From positions 434,001 through 498,000 of the forward strand of contig NZ_PZJV01000002.1 of the NCBI RefSeq assembly GCF_003206155.1: a stretch of DNA of 64,000 nt. Direction: 5' to 3'. Each line of letters opens with the position of its first letter. Within the stretch, counting starts at the first letter, position 1. The position numbers and the translations under genes were made by a program. The DNA is from Salinicola halophilus (lineage in GTDB: Bacteria; Pseudomonadota; Gammaproteobacteria; Pseudomonadales; Halomonadaceae). The notes under the pieces are model-generated. The model saw nothing but the letters and a program-made list of their open reading frames with translations. It was not told the DNA's origin and searched no databases. Of the stretch, positions 40,807-49,562 are shown piece after piece.

Positions 40807-42015
40807 ATGGCAGTAGGCGAAGGGACGTTTCCCACCATGCCGCCGATCGAGGGCGTGCGCCTCGGTACCACCGCCGCCGGTATCAAGAAACCGGGGCGGC
40901 GGGATCTCGTGGTGATCGAGATCCCGACATCCGCAAGCGTCGCGGCGACGTTCACGCGTAACGCCTTCTGCGCGGCGCCCGTGCACCTGGCCAAGGCGCA
41001 TCTGGCCGCGACGTCGACGCGCTATCTGCTGATCAATACCGGCAATGCCAACGCCGGTACGGGCGCGCAAGGCCTGCAGGACGCCGAGCGCTGCTGTGCC
41101 GCGCTCGCCGAGCTGACCGGCGTCGCCCCCCAGGCGGTACTGCCGTTCTCGACCGGCGTCATTGGCGAGACGTTACCGGTGGAGCGAATCGCCGCCGGTC
41201 TCGAGTCGGCCCTCGCCGCGCTCGGCGAAGATCAGTGGGCCGCCGCCGCCGAAGGCATTCTGACCACCGATACCCGCAGCAAAGGGGCGACGCGCCAGGT
41301 CGAGTTGAGCGGTGGCACGGTCACGCTCAACGGCATCAGCAAGGGTTCGGGCATGATCTGTCCCAATATGGCGACGATGCTCGGCTTCGTCGCCTGCGAT
41401 GCCGCGATCGATGCCAGTGCGCTCACCGGTTGGCTGCAGGAGGCGGTGAAGGTCTCCTTCAACGCCATCACGGTGGATTCCGATACCTCCACCAACGACG
41501 CCTGTACAGTGATCGCCACGGGCCGCGGCCCGTCGGTCGAGACCGCCGAAGACGAGCAGCGCTTTCGCGCCGCGCTGACGGCGCTGTTGACGGATCTCGC
41601 CCAAGCGATCATTCGCGACGCCGAGGGAGCGACCAAGTTCGTCACCATCGATGTCGAACAGGCGACGAGCGTCGAGGAAGCGCGGGCGGTGGCGTTTACC
41701 GTTGCGCACTCGCCGCTGGTGAAAACGGCGCTCTACGCGAGCGATGCCAACTGGGGGCGCATTCTCGCCGCCGTCGGCCGAGCACCGGTCGAATCTCTCG
41801 ATGTCGAGCGCATCGGCATCGATCTCGGCGACGTGCGTCTGGTCGAAAACGGCGGCCGCGCCGACAGCTACACGGAAGAGGCCGGCAGCCGCGTGATGGC
41901 ACAGGAAGAGATCGCCATCCGCATTCAGCTCGGCCGGGGCGACGCCGTCGCCACGGTCTGGACATCGGATCTGTCCCACGACTATGTCTCGATCAATGCG
42001 GACTACCGCAGCTGA
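40807..42015 (+). CDS. argJ: Bifunctional glutamate N-acetyltransferase/ornithine acetyltransferase ArgJ
   Basis: Recycles the acetyl group between acetylornithine and glutamate in arginine synthesis. The 402-residue precursor is expected to cleave itself before the nucleophilic threonine in the motif KGSGMICPNMATMLGF (about 178-193). NTGNANAGTGAQG and TVDSDTSTNDACTV are further family motifs. GAGGAG precedes the ATG. Same position after secA as in Pseudomonas. Confidence 0.96.
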   Translation: MAVGEGTFPTMPPIEGVRLGTTAAGIKKPGRRDLVVIEIPTSASVAATFTRNAFCAAPVHLAKAHLAATSTRYLLINTGNANAGTGAQGLQDAERCCAALAELTGVAPQAVLPFSTGVIGETLPVERIAAGLESALAALGEDQWAAAAEGILTTDTRSKGATRQVELSGGTVTLNGISKGSGMICPNMATMLGFVACDAAIDASALTGWLQEAVKVSFNAITVDSDTSTNDACTVIATGRGPSVETAEDEQRFRAALTALLTDLAQAIIRDAEGATKFVTIDVEQATSVEEARAVAFTVAHSPLVKTALYASDANWGRILAAVGRAPVESLDVERIGIDLGDVRLVENGGRADSYTEEAGSRVMAQEEIAIRIQLGRGDAVATVWTSDLSHDYVSINADYRS

Positions 42016-42100
42016 CGGCGCGATTACTCGACCGCGCCCTTAGTCGATCGACGACGAGCATCACCCACCAAGCGAGCCTCAAGGTGCGAGATTTAGCAAG

Positions 42101-43054
42101 ATGATCAAGAGACGGGTCCATGTAGCGGCTGCGGCCATCATTCGCGACGACGGCCGCGTGCTGATCGCCCGCCGTCCGGCCACTGCCGACCAGGGCGGTC
42201 TGTGGGAGTTCCCCGGTGGCAAGCTCGCCCCCTACGAAACCGGCTTCGAAGCGCTCAAGCGCGAGCTCGGGGAAGAGCTCGGCGTCCAGATCCAGCGCGC
42301 CCAGCCGCTGATCCGGGTACATCACGAATATCCCGACAAGCACATCCTGCTCGATGTCTGGCAGGTGCGCGAGTACGAAGGCGAGCCTTACGGTCGCGAA
42401 AACCAGCCGGTGCGCTGGGTCGACGTCGACGATCTGCCGAACTACGCCTTTCCGGCCGCCAATCTACCGATTCTGCGCGCCGTGGCGCTGCCGCAGGAGT
42501 ACCTGGTCACCGCCGAGACGTCGGACGATGAGGTTTTCCTCCAGCGCCTGGAGCGCGCACTCAAGGAAGATCACATCAAGCTGGTGCAGCTGCGCGCCAA
42601 GTCGCTGGACGATGACGCCTACCAGGCGCGCGCCCAGAAGACCCTGGCGCTCTGTCGGCGCTACTCGGCCAGGCTGCTGCTCAACGCCGACCCCGAGTGG
42701 CTCGAGCGGATCGACGCCGACGGTATCCATCTGACCAGCGAACGACTGATGTCGCTTTCGCGCCGGCCGATCGCCAATCACAAGTGGCTGTCCGCCTCGA
42801 CCCACAACGACGCTCAGCTCGCCCAGGCCGCGGAGGTCGACTGCGACTTCGTCACCCTCTCGCCGCTGGCGCCGACGCCGTCGCATCCGGATGCGGTGAC
42901 GCTTGGCTGGCACGACTTCCAGCAGATGACCGAAACGGCGGCGATGCCGGTGTTCGCTCTTGGCGGTATGACCCGTCACCACGCCGATCAAGCGCGAGCG
43001 GTGGGCGCCCAGGGGATTGCTTCGATTCGCGATTTCTGGCGCGACGATCGCTGA
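42101..43054 (+). CDS. mutT: MutT-type Nudix hydrolase fused to ThiE-like domain
   Basis: Two-domain protein of 317 residues. The N-terminal half (about 1-130) is a MutT-type pyrophosphohydrolase that in relatives removes 8-oxo-dGTP; its Nudix box GGKLAPYETGFEALKRELG continuing EELG fits G-x5-E-x7-RE-x2-EE-x-G. The C-terminal half (about 145-315) has a thiamine-phosphate-synthase (TIM barrel) fold: LVQLRAKSLDDDAY, LNADPEWLERIDADGIHL, VTLSPLAPTPSHP and FALGGM. In the ThiE-like half the HVGQ-D region is replaced by IHLTSERL, so true ThiE activity is doubtful. The fusion is known in other gammaproteobacteria. Confidence 0.9.
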   Translation: MIKRRVHVAAAAIIRDDGRVLIARRPATADQGGLWEFPGGKLAPYETGFEALKRELGEELGVQIQRAQPLIRVHHEYPDKHILLDVWQVREYEGEPYGRENQPVRWVDVDDLPNYAFPAANLPILRAVALPQEYLVTAETSDDEVFLQRLERALKEDHIKLVQLRAKSLDDDAYQARAQKTLALCRRYSARLLLNADPEWLERIDADGIHLTSERLMSLSRRPIANHKWLSASTHNDAQLAQAAEVDCDFVTLSPLAPTPSHPDAVTLGWHDFQQMTETAAMPVFALGGMTRHHADQARAVGAQGIASIRDFWRDDR

Positions 43055-43099
43055 GCCACGAGCCACGAGCCACGAGCCACGAGCCACGAGCCACGAGCC
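43053..43099 (+). repeat. Tandem GAGCCAC heptamer repeat
   Basis: Six exact head-to-tail copies of GAGCCAC (43053-43094) followed by a partial GAGCC. The first copy overlaps the mutT stop codon. The same heptamer appears again at 54388-54404. Confidence 0.95.
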
Positions 43100-43104
43100 G
43101 AAAC

Positions 43105-43137
43105 GACAGACGCCGCTCCTTTAGAGCGGCGTCTGTC
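43105..43137. terminator. Hairpin between convergent mutT and yacG
   Basis: Perfect 14-bp stem GACAGACGCCGCTC / GAGCGGCGTCTGTC (43105-43118 and 43124-43137) with a CTTTA loop. Flanks carry only short T stretches (ATT on one strand, GTTTC on the other), so it may act as a weak bidirectional terminator. Confidence 0.7.
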
Positions 43138-43183
43138 ATTGACTGCTAGAGAAAGTCTGGCGAATGTCGGCGGGTCAGGCAGA

Positions 43184-43426
43184 TCACTCGCCGCGTTCGA
43201 GCTTGTCGATCAGCTCGTCGAGCTGGGTCTCGTCCATGTGCGGCTCGCCGGCAATGCGGTGCGAGCCATCCGCCCAGGCGCCGAGATCGAGCAGCTTGCA
43301 GCGCTTGGAGCAGAAAGGGCGGTAGGCGTTGTCGGGTGTCCACTCGACGGCGGTCCGGCACTGCGGGCAGGGCACGGTGAGCGGGCGCTTGCCGGAGGCG
43401 TCGCGAGAGTCTTGGCCGGAAGTCAT
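43184..43426 (-). CDS. yacG: DNA gyrase inhibitor YacG (zinc-binding)
   Basis: Small zinc protein that in E. coli binds GyrB and inhibits gyrase. The 80 residues contain the four zinc cysteines in CPQCRTAVEW and PFCSKRCKLLDLG, followed by an acidic C-terminal helix (DETQLDELIDKLERGE). The N-terminal 15 residues are not conserved. It starts inside the end of coaE (4-bp overlap) and belongs to the coaE-yacG pair next to pilD. Confidence 0.93.
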   Translation of the reverse strand: MTSGQDSRDASGKRPLTVPCPQCRTAVEWTPDNAYRPFCSKRCKLLDLGAWADGSHRIAGEPHMDETQLDELIDKLERGE

Positions 43427-44118
43427 GAGGCACCCTTGGAAGTCGAGGTTGGCGTTGGCTGTCGATGCAGCTGGCGATAGCGCGCATCGAGCGCGACGAC
43501 CGCCTCGCGCAGCTGGGCGAGCGGGGCGCTATTGTCGATGACGTCATCCGCCGCTGCAAGTCGCTCGTCTCGGGGCGCCTGGGCGGCGATGATCGCTTCG
43601 ACCTGCCGTCGTTCCACGCCGTCGCGCGCCAGCGTACGCTCGATTTGCATGTCGGTGGGCACGTCCACGACCAGCAGGCGATCGATCATCTCGCGTTGGC
43701 CGGACTCCAGCAGCAGCGGCGATACCAGCAGGCAGTAGGGACCTTCCCGCCGCAGCCGGGCGAGGTGTTCCCGGAGCCGCTGGCGGATGCGTGGGTGGGT
43801 CTCCCCCTCGAGCCACGCGCGTTCGGCCGGGTCGTCGAAAATGCGCTGTCGAAGGGCGCGGCGGTCGAGCGTGTCGTCGTCGAGCAGGATGCCGCGACCG
43901 TAGCGGGAGACGATCGCTGCCAGCGCAGGCTCGCCCGGCCGCACCACTTGGCGGGCGACATCGTCGGCGTCGACCCAGCCGATGCCCAGCTCGCCGAAGG
44001 TGCGCGCCACGGCGCTCTTGCCCGAACCGATACCGCCGGTCACGCCGATGATCGGCCCCGGCTCGGGCGGCGTCATCGGGGTTGCATCTGTCGCTTCGGC
44101 CGCTTTCGCCATCGTCAT
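43423..44118 (-). CDS. coaE: Dephospho-CoA kinase CoaE
   Basis: Phosphorylates dephospho-CoA in the last step of coenzyme A synthesis. The ATG at 44118 has GAGGAG 7 nt upstream and gives 231 residues; a TTG eight codons earlier is open but unlikely. The P-loop is GVTGGIGSGKSAVA, followed by GWVDADDVARQVV, and the lid and CoA region EGETHPRIRQRL. About 20 polar residues precede the P-loop strand, more than usual. Lies between pilD and yacG. Confidence 0.94.
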   Translation of the reverse strand: MTMAKAAEATDATPMTPPEPGPIIGVTGGIGSGKSAVARTFGELGIGWVDADDVARQVVRPGEPALAAIVSRYGRGILLDDDTLDRRALRQRIFDDPAERAWLEGETHPRIRQRLREHLARLRREGPYCLLVSPLLLESGQREMIDRLLVVDVPTDMQIERTLARDGVERRQVEAIIAAQAPRDERLAAADDVIDNSAPLAQLREAVVALDARYRQLHRQPTPTSTSKGAS

Positions 44119-44138
44119 GGATCTCTCCTCAACCGATC

Positions 44139-44993
44139 TCAAACGCCCAGCAGCAGCGCCTGGTAGGCGCCGATCAGCGGCTCGCCGAGTAGCAGAACCA
44201 CCCAGCCCGCCAGCGCGATGAAGGGGCCGAACGGCAGCGGCTGGTCTCTCTGATGTCGACGAGCGGCGATCAGCGCGATACCCACGAGGGCGCCGAGTCC
44301 GGCAGAGAGCAGCAGCAGCAGCGGCAGGCTCTGCCAGCCCAGCCAGGCGCCGAGTGCGGCCATCAGCTTGAAGTCACCGTAGCCCATTCCCTCCTTGCCC
44401 GTGGTCAGTTTGAACGACCAGTAAACGCTCCAGAGGCTCAAGTAGCCCGCCACCGCCCCGAGGACGCCACTCGTCAGCATCAGCGGGTTCAGCAGTAGCT
44501 GATAGAGTAGTCCGGCCCAGAGTAGCGGCAGCGTCAGCGCATCCGGCAGCAGCTGGGTACGCCAGTCGATCACGGCCAGCGCCAGCAGCGTCAGGCAGGC
44601 TCCCAATAGCCACAGCGTCGGCCACGCCAGACCGTGTACGGCGACCAGGCTGACCGCCACCAGGCCGCCGAGCAGCTCGACCAGAGGATACTGGACGCTG
44701 ATCGGTGTGTGGCAGCTCGCGCAGCGCCCGCGGCGCTTGAGCCAGCCGATCAGCGGCAGGTTATCGTGCCAGGCGATGAAGTTGCCGCAGCTCGGGCAGT
44801 GCGAACGCGGCGTCGCCAGGTTGTAGGGCGACTCGACGTCCGTCTCCAGCGACAGCGCCATCTGCGCCTCGGCGCGCCAGCGGCGCATCAGCATCACCGG
44901 CAGGCGCACGATCACCACGTTGAGAAAGCTGCCGAGGACCGCCCCGAGCAGGAAGACGAACGGCCAGAGCAGTAGAGGGGATGGTTCCAGCAA
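44139..44993 (-). CDS. pilD: Type IV prepilin peptidase/methyltransferase PilD
   Basis: Inner-membrane aspartyl protease that cleaves the leader peptide of type IV prepilins and N-methylates the new N-terminus. The 284 residues have eight or so membrane segments, the cytoplasmic four-cysteine zinc site (C66-x2-C69, C91-x2-C94), and the catalytic aspartates D143 (VIDWRTQLLPD) and D207 (GYGDFKL), spaced 64 residues as in other family members. It follows pilC in the minus-strand pilBCD order. Confidence 0.95.
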   Translation of the reverse strand: MLEPSPLLLWPFVFLLGAVLGSFLNVVIVRLPVMLMRRWRAEAQMALSLETDVESPYNLATPRSHCPSCGNFIAWHDNLPLIGWLKRRGRCASCHTPISVQYPLVELLGGLVAVSLVAVHGLAWPTLWLLGACLTLLALAVIDWRTQLLPDALTLPLLWAGLLYQLLLNPLMLTSGVLGAVAGYLSLWSVYWSFKLTTGKEGMGYGDFKLMAALGAWLGWQSLPLLLLLSAGLGALVGIALIAARRHQRDQPLPFGPFIALAGWVVLLLGEPLIGAYQALLLGV

Positions 44994-45108
44994 GAGAGAC
45001 TCCGGTCGAGCGGGAAGGGAAAAACGAGCGCGTAGGGTAACGCATTCGGACCCGGGCTTTGAGGCGTTGCGTTCGACTTGGCGAACGCGAATTCTCGTTG
45101 GCTGGCGC

Positions 45109-46335
45109 CTAGATGGCTGAACCCATCTGGAAGATCGGCAGATACATCGAGGCCACCAGGCCGCCCACCAGAACGCCGAGCACGACGATGATCAGTGGCT
45201 CGAGCAGCGACGTGAGGGCATCGACCTGATTGTCGACCTCCTCTTCGTAGAAGTCCGCCACCTTGTCGAGCATGGCATCGAGCTCGCCGGACTCCTCGCC
45301 GATACTGACCATCTGCACGGCCATGACCGGGAAGACGCGGGTCCGACGCATGGCGAAATTGAGCTGCTGACCGCTGCCCACGTCCTCGCGAATACTGTCG
45401 ATGGCGCGCTGATGGACCTGGTTGCCGGTGGCGCCGGCGGCGGTTCCCAGCGCCTCGACCAGCGGAATGCCGGCATTGAAGGTGGTCGCCAGCGTGCGGG
45501 AAAAGCGCGCGATCGAGCTCTTGTCGACGATATTGCCGAGTACGGGCAGCTTGAGCACCAGCTGGTGCAGTCGATAGGCGAAGCGCGGCGAGCGTTTCAT
45601 CAGTTGGCGCAGCCCGAAGAACACCGCGATGCCGCCGAGAATCGCCTGCCACCAGTGCGCCTGGGCGAGTTCGGAGAGGTGGATGGTCAAGCGCGTGAAC
45701 ATCGGCAGTTCCGCCCCGAAGCCGGCGAACAGGCTTTCGAACTGCGGTACGACCTTGATCAGCAGCAGCGCGGTGACGCCGAGCCCGACGCCGATCACCG
45801 CGATGGGGTAGTAGAGCGCTTTCTTGACGCGGCCCTTGAGGGTTTCGATCTTCTCGCGGTAGTTGGCGACGCGTTCGAGCATCTGATCCAGCGCACCGGC
45901 CTGCTCGCCGGCGGCGACCATGTTGACGAACATGCGGTCGAAGCGGGCGGGATGCTTGGCCAGGGCCTCGGACAGACTCGACCCTGCGCTGACGTCGTTG
46001 GCCAGCGTCTCGACCAGATTGCGCATCGCCGGGTTCTTGAGCGTCTCCGCCACCACCTTGCAGCCCTGCAACAGCGGCACGCCGGCGCGAATCATCGTTG
46101 CCAGCTGGCGCGAGAAGAGCGTGATATCGCGGGACTTGATACGGCCCAGACCGAAAAAGCTCGTCTTGCGCGTGATGCGTTTGACGATCACTTTCTGGCG
46201 CGCGAGCTCGCGGCGCACCTCATCGATCTCACTGGCGATGAGCTCGCCGTCGATCGTTTCGCCGCGCAGGTTCTTGCCGCGCCACTGCCAGCGGTGGAGC
46301 ACCAGACGCTTGGGCGGTTTGAATGAGTTGGCCAT
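45109..46335 (-). CDS. pilC: Type IV pilus inner-membrane platform protein PilC
   Basis: Polytopic platform protein of the pilus machine, partner of PilB and PilT. The 408 residues contain the two GspF-type repeats (about 70-190 and 275-395) with RQLATMIRAGVPLLQGCKV, RFSRTLATTFNAGIPLVEAL and the YYPIAVIGVGLGVTALLLI membrane segment. The N-terminal 65 residues form the usual cytoplasmic lead (WRGKNLRGETIDGE). The 115 bp between pilC and pilD hold no gene. Confidence 0.95.
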   Translation of the reverse strand: MANSFKPPKRLVLHRWQWRGKNLRGETIDGELIASEIDEVRRELARQKVIVKRITRKTSFFGLGRIKSRDITLFSRQLATMIRAGVPLLQGCKVVAETLKNPAMRNLVETLANDVSAGSSLSEALAKHPARFDRMFVNMVAAGEQAGALDQMLERVANYREKIETLKGRVKKALYYPIAVIGVGLGVTALLLIKVVPQFESLFAGFGAELPMFTRLTIHLSELAQAHWWQAILGGIAVFFGLRQLMKRSPRFAYRLHQLVLKLPVLGNIVDKSSIARFSRTLATTFNAGIPLVEALGTAAGATGNQVHQRAIDSIREDVGSGQQLNFAMRRTRVFPVMAVQMVSIGEESGELDAMLDKVADFYEEEVDNQVDALTSLLEPLIIVVLGVLVGGLVASMYLPIFQMGSAI

Positions 46336-46412
46336 CGATGGCTCCTGAGCGGGTATCGGTATCGGTGACGACGGTGCGAGCGGCAGGCCGCCCGGCTGGG
46401 GCCACCTCTTCG

Positions 46413-48137
46413 TCAGTCCGTGGTCACCCGATTGATCTCTTCGAGGCTGGTGACGCCCTCGAGCACTTTTGCCAGGCCGCTCTGGCGAAGCCCCGGATAA
46501 CCCTCGCGACGCGCCAGTCGAGCGAGATCGAGAGCGTGGCTGTCATTCATGATCATCTGGCTCATCGTCTCGCTCACCGGCACCACTTCGTAGATGCCGA
46601 TGCGACCCTTGTAGCCCAGCGTGCAGTGATCGCAGCCCACGGCGCGATAGAGCGTGGCGCTGGCCAGACGCTCGGATTCGATCCCTTCGGCGCGGAGCAC
46701 CTCGTCGGGGAGCTCGGCGGGTGTCTTGCAGCGCGGGCAGAGCTTGCGCGCCAGCCGCTGGGCGATGATCAACGACACCGAGCTTGCGATGTTGAAACTC
46801 GCCACCCCCATGTTGCGCAGGCGCGTCAGCGTTTCGGCGGCGGAGTTGGTGTGCAGCGTCGAGAGCACCAGGTGGCCGGTCTGCGCCGCTTTCACCGCAA
46901 TCTCGGCGGTTTCCAGATCGCGGATCTCCCCGACCATCACCACGTCGGGGTCCTGGCGCAGAAAGGCGCGCAGGGCGCTGGCGAAATCGAGCCCGATACG
47001 CGGCTGCACGTTGAGTTGGTTGACCCCCGGCACCTTGAGTTCGACCGGGTCCTCCGCCGTGGAGATGTTGCGCTCTTCGGTATTGAGCCGGTTGATGCCG
47101 GTATAGAGCGTCACCGTCTTGCCGCTGCCGGTGGGCCCGGTGACCAGAATCATTCCCTGCGGCTCGGCGAGCGCCGCTTCGAAGAGCGCTCGCTGGTGCG
47201 GCGCGAAGCCCAGCGCGTCGATTCCCCAGCTCGCCGTCTGGGCGTCCAGCAGACGCAGCACGATCTTCTCGCCGAAGACGGTGGGCAGCGTGTTGACGCG
47301 AAAGTCGATGGCGCGCGTGGCGTCGAGGCGAATCTTCATCGCCCCGTCCTGGGGTAGCCGGCGCTCGGAGATGTCGAGGCGTGCCATGACCTTCAAACGG
47401 GCGGCCAGGCGCGTACGTAGGGTGAGCGGCGGGCGCGCGATCTCGAGCAGCATGCCGTCGATCCGAAAGCGCACCCGATAGCTCGCCTCGTAAGGCTCGA
47501 AGTGAACGTCGGAGGCGCCGCGATTGATGGCATCGCGCAGGATCTTGTTGACGAAGCGCACGATCGGTTCGTCGTCCTCGCCGCCGTCGAACGCCTTGGC
47601 CTCGTTCTCGAGATCGAGCTCGCTGCTGTCGAGGGTGAGCGACTCGCTGGCCTGATCCAGCGCCTCCAGCATGCCGGAGGTCTCCTGACTGCGGTAGCGC
47701 TTGGCCAGCGCCCGCTCCAGCTGATCGAACGGCACCAGCACGCCCTCGATGGCAAGCCCGGTGGTGAACTGCAGCTCGTCGAGCCTGGCGAGCGTGGCCG
47801 GAAAGGCGATCGCCACCGTCAGCCGGCGATCGTCGCGGGCGAGCGGCAGTACCTGGAAGCGCCGCACGACCTTGTCGGCGATCGGCTCGACGATGGGCAG
47901 CTGATCCCAGTCGACGTGGGTGAGATCGAGAAACGGCAGGCCGTATTCACGGGCGGCCAGCTCTCCCGCGGCGCGAGGATCGACCTGGCCGTTGCGCACC
48001 AGATACTCGAGCAGCGTCTGCTGAGCCTCGCTCGCCGCACGGCTCGCCGTCTCCAGCGCCGCGGCGCTGATCAGCCCCTGTTCGACGAAGCGCTGGGCGA
48101 GATGGCTCTGCGCCCGCTGGGGCACGGTTTCCGGCAT
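46413..48137 (-). CDS. pilB: Type IV pilus assembly ATPase PilB
   Basis: Hexameric ATPase that powers pilus extension. The 574 residues comprise an N-terminal T2SSE/MshEN domain (RFVEQGLISAAALETA onwards) and the ATPase core. Walker A is VTGPTGSGKTVTLY, with the Walker B and His-box region RAFLRQDPDVVMVGEIRDLETAEIA and QTGHLVLSTLHTNSAA. The four-Cys zinc motif (CPRCKTPAELP and VGCDHC) is present. It is transcribed away from pilA. Confidence 0.96.
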   Translation of the reverse strand: MPETVPQRAQSHLAQRFVEQGLISAAALETASRAASEAQQTLLEYLVRNGQVDPRAAGELAAREYGLPFLDLTHVDWDQLPIVEPIADKVVRRFQVLPLARDDRRLTVAIAFPATLARLDELQFTTGLAIEGVLVPFDQLERALAKRYRSQETSGMLEALDQASESLTLDSSELDLENEAKAFDGGEDDEPIVRFVNKILRDAINRGASDVHFEPYEASYRVRFRIDGMLLEIARPPLTLRTRLAARLKVMARLDISERRLPQDGAMKIRLDATRAIDFRVNTLPTVFGEKIVLRLLDAQTASWGIDALGFAPHQRALFEAALAEPQGMILVTGPTGSGKTVTLYTGINRLNTEERNISTAEDPVELKVPGVNQLNVQPRIGLDFASALRAFLRQDPDVVMVGEIRDLETAEIAVKAAQTGHLVLSTLHTNSAAETLTRLRNMGVASFNIASSVSLIIAQRLARKLCPRCKTPAELPDEVLRAEGIESERLASATLYRAVGCDHCTLGYKGRIGIYEVVPVSETMSQMIMNDSHALDLARLARREGYPGLRQSGLAKVLEGVTSLEEINRVTTD

Positions 48138-48424
48138 AACGACGCCTCTTTGAATCGAGAGCCGGTACGCGTGGGCGCGGGAAACCGGCGATAATGCCCC
48201 ACGCTATCGGCGCTCTTATCGATTTCTTTAAGTTTACTTGACGACTGCCGATAGGGATCGATGTGTGAGTTTGCGTAACGTGACGTAGTCAGTCGGTATC
48301 GTGTCCGGGCGCGCCGGCGCCATGCGGACGCGATACGACGCGGCCACACGCCCACGCCGCGCGACGGGTGTCGTGCTCGGCGTCTTCAACCATCGATTCG
48401 GCACGGCAGGGGAAGGGAACTTCG
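48138..48424. other. Divergent pilB/pilA intergenic region
   Basis: 287 bp. TTGACG at 48238-48243 is a possible pilA -35 without a convincing -10. I could not find a sigma-54 -24/-12 pair (GGC-N9-TGC), which controls pilA in Pseudomonas. The pilA ribosome binding site is GGGAAGGGAA near 48411-48420. No gene is apparent. Confidence 0.4.
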
Positions 48425-48925
48425 ATGCAGCAGAACAAAGGTCAGCAGGCACACCGGCAGGGCGGTTTTACCCTGATCGAACTCATGATCGTCGTTGCGA
48501 TTATTGGCATCCTCGCGGCCATCGCGATTCCGCAGTATCAGAACTACGTAGCAAGGTCGCAGTTCTCCGAAGCTCACACGATGCTGGGTGGGGCACGTGT
48601 TGCTGTACAGGAGCGAGTAGACCAAGGTGCTACAAATGCAACGGTACAAACCTTAGGAATCAATCGCCAGGGCCAATATGGGTCGATAACCGGCGCAGAT
48701 GGCGATGACGTTATAAATGGAACTGGGCAAGATGTAAGCGCAACTCTTACATATCAGTTCGGTACCGATGGCACAGAGGCTAGTCCTGCGCTAACAGGCG
48801 AGGGAGAGAATCAAGTTACCTATACTTATCAAGAGACCGCTGATGAGTGGGGCTGGAGCTGTACCACTACTGTTCCTGAGCAATACGTCTCCAATTGCGA
48901 CGCAGACGGGGGTGACGACACGTAA
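48425..48925 (+). CDS. pilA: Type IVa major pilin PilA
   Basis: Structural subunit of the type IV pilus. From the ATG at 48425 it has 166 residues with a 14-residue leader ending RQGG, then the mature N-terminus [20 protein letters not shown] with the essential Glu at position +5 (E19). C146 and C158 can close the C-terminal disulfide loop typical of type IVa pilins. The GC content falls visibly after about residue 55 (codons such as aca, aat, gta, tta, ata), unlike the flanking genes. That suggests the surface-exposed part was acquired or is under diversifying exchange. Confidence 0.94.
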   Translation: MQQNKGQQAHRQGGFTLIELMIVVAIIGILAAIAIPQYQNYVARSQFSEAHTMLGGARVAVQERVDQGATNATVQTLGINRQGQYGSITGADGDDVINGTGQDVSATLTYQFGTDGTEASPALTGEGENQVTYTYQETADEWGWSCTTTVPEQYVSNCDADGGDDT

Positions 48926-48940
48926 TTGCGTTTAAGTGCT

Positions 48941-48972
48941 AGGCCGGCACTCGCCGGCCTTTCTGCTTTTCT
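48941..48972 (+). terminator. Rho-independent terminator after pilA
   Basis: Eight-bp stem AGGCCGGC / GCCGGCCT (48941-48948 and 48953-48960), loop ACTC, followed by the T-rich TTCTGCTTTTCT. It lies 15 bp after the pilA stop. Confidence 0.9.
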
Positions 48973-49007
48973 TACTTCTTGAAACTTCCGGCTTACAGCT
49001 TCCCCCT

Positions 49008-49292
49008 TCAATAAAGCCCTTTCTCCTCTCCCACGACTTCCCGCAGCACCTCCAGAAACAGCTTGTCCGCCTCGGAGTGTTCCGCCGGATCCTCGGGGAT
49101 ATGAATACTGGTGGTGTCCGAGATCTCGTTGGCGATCTGCGCCCACGCCTGTGCGTCGCGGCCGCCGTCGGAGTGCCGCTTGGCGATGGCCAGCGAGCTT
49201 TCGAGAATGGCCGGGTCCTGCAGCAGTTTCTTGATGAAGGCGCGCAGCTCGTGAATGACGCGGACCTTCTGCATTTCCGATGCCGAGCTCAT
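49008..49292 (-). CDS. Small hypothetical protein
   Basis: A 94-residue soluble, helix-rich, mildly acidic protein I do not recognise. The start is well supported: AAGGAG lies 7 nt before the ATG. There is no signal peptide, membrane segment or cysteine. Segments such as HELRAFIKKLLQDPAILES and ADKLFLEVLREVVGEEKGLY look amphipathic. It converges with pilA and diverges from the Trk gene; no partner is suggested by context. Confidence 0.65.
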   Translation of the reverse strand: MSSASEMQKVRVIHELRAFIKKLLQDPAILESSLAIAKRHSDGGRDAQAWAQIANEISDTTSIHIPEDPAEHSEADKLFLEVLREVVGEEKGLY

Positions 49293-49562
49293 GGGTCTCT
49301 CCTTGCGGGTTCTGTCGTTCGATCGATTCGTCTCGGCGCGCCACCGCGGCGCTGAGGTCGAGCGATGGGCGGCGGCGAGCGCGTGGATGGCGCCACGATA
49401 GCACAGGCGGCTATGGCATCTATGGCGTCTGTTGCAACTACGGCGACCAGGGCGGCGAAGGCCGTCGGCGCGGTGCGAGCCGGCGTACTCGGCTGTCGCG
49501 CCGACCGGCTTTCGCCTATGATCGCCAGTCGTTCAAGGCCTGATGCGGACGAAGGAGTCCCC
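49293..49562. other. Divergent intergenic region before the Trk gene
   Basis: 270 bp between the small hypothetical gene and the GTG start of the Trk transporter. The Trk frame is open through most of it (from 49365) and encodes an Ala/Thr/Arg-rich stretch with no membrane-protein character, so I treat it as untranslated. Confidence 0.4.

Noticed and set aside
43053-43099. Possible CRISPR array
   Set aside because: The 7-bp units are directly adjacent without spacers, so this is a simple tandem repeat.
49365-49562. N-terminal extension of the Trk transporter
   Set aside because: Ala/Thr/Arg-rich and not membrane-like; the GTG at 49563 has a strong ribosome binding site and gives the usual length.
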